NCBI GenBank assembly: GCA_003488965.1 | Contig: DNJW01000026.1 | Location: forward strand, 1-5,739 | DNA: 5,739 nt | From: Lachnospiraceae bacterium | GTDB taxonomy: Bacteria; Bacillota; Clostridia; Lachnospirales; Lachnospiraceae | Direction: 5' to 3' | In this document: piece by piece, positions 5,722 through 5,739 of the stretch | Numbering within the stretch: position 1 is the first letter of the stretch | How the letters are laid out: every line of letters starts with the position of its first letter | Notes under the pieces: generated by a model | The model's database searches: none | What the model was told of the DNA's origin: nothing | The model's input: the letters and a program-made list of their open reading frames with translations, nothing else | Program-made: the position numbers and the translations under genes

Positions 5722-5739
5722 GTGAGAAGAACTTCTAAT
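5722..5739 (+). CDS. Start of a downstream gene, truncated by the window
   Basis: GTG followed by codons for Arg-Arg-Thr-Ser-Asn, then the window ends. The start is chosen because of the AGGAGGT site seven bases upstream. It is 24 bases after the nucleotidyltransferase stop with no terminator between them, so the two are very likely co-transcribed. Six residues are too few to identify a product. In gut bacteria, relatives of this nucleotidyltransferase can be next to a sugar-1-kinase of the phosphotransferase (APH/NahK-like) fold, which would supply the sugar-1-phosphate. That is a guess from context only. Confidence 0.6.

Overview
This window looks like chromosomal DNA from a Gram-positive clostridium of the Lachnospiraceae type. 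The evidence is moderate GC content, frequent AGA/AGG/GGA codons, purine-rich Shine-Dalgarno sequences of the AGGAGG class, vegetative promoters of the TTGnnn-17-TAnaAT kind, and a YesN/YesM-type two-component pair, which is especially common in that group and in Paenibacillus. The genus cannot be fixed from the sequence alone.

Layout: positions 1-56 hold two adjacent hairpins, probably the end of an upstream unit or a small structured repeat. Positions 57-205 are non-coding with no convincing feature. A strong extended -10 promoter (206-234) then drives a plus-strand operon of a YesN-type response regulator (271-1836) and a YesM-type membrane histidine kinase (start best placed at 1873, end 3672). 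A cupin-AraC transcription regulator (4546-3569) lies on the minus strand. It converges on the kinase gene so closely that the two 3' ends overlap by 104 bp, with no terminator between them. A 225-bp divergent intergenic region (4547-4771) carries a perfect 14-bp inverted repeat, a good plus-strand promoter and a leader hairpin. It is followed by an NTP-transferase-family sugar nucleotidyltransferase (4772-5698). A further gene begins with GTG at 5722 behind an AGGAGGT ribosome binding site and runs off the window after six codons.

How the genes may work together: the kinase should sense an extracellular ligand, by analogy with its family a carbohydrate or cell-envelope signal, and phosphorylate the response regulator on Asp54. 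The usual target of such pairs, an ABC sugar uptake operon or glycoside hydrolases, is not in the window. The cupin-AraC protein probably senses a small molecule inside the cell and may control itself and the divergent nucleotidyltransferase operon through the shared intergenic region. The nucleotidyltransferase probably activates a sugar-1-phosphate. All link between the three units is inferred from position only.

No mobile element, CRISPR array, tRNA or rRNA was seen. I see no evidence of a wholly new system. The points most worth a second look are the convergent gene overlap with its unusual C-terminal tail, the divergent operator candidate, the leader hairpin, and the identity of the gene that starts at the right edge.
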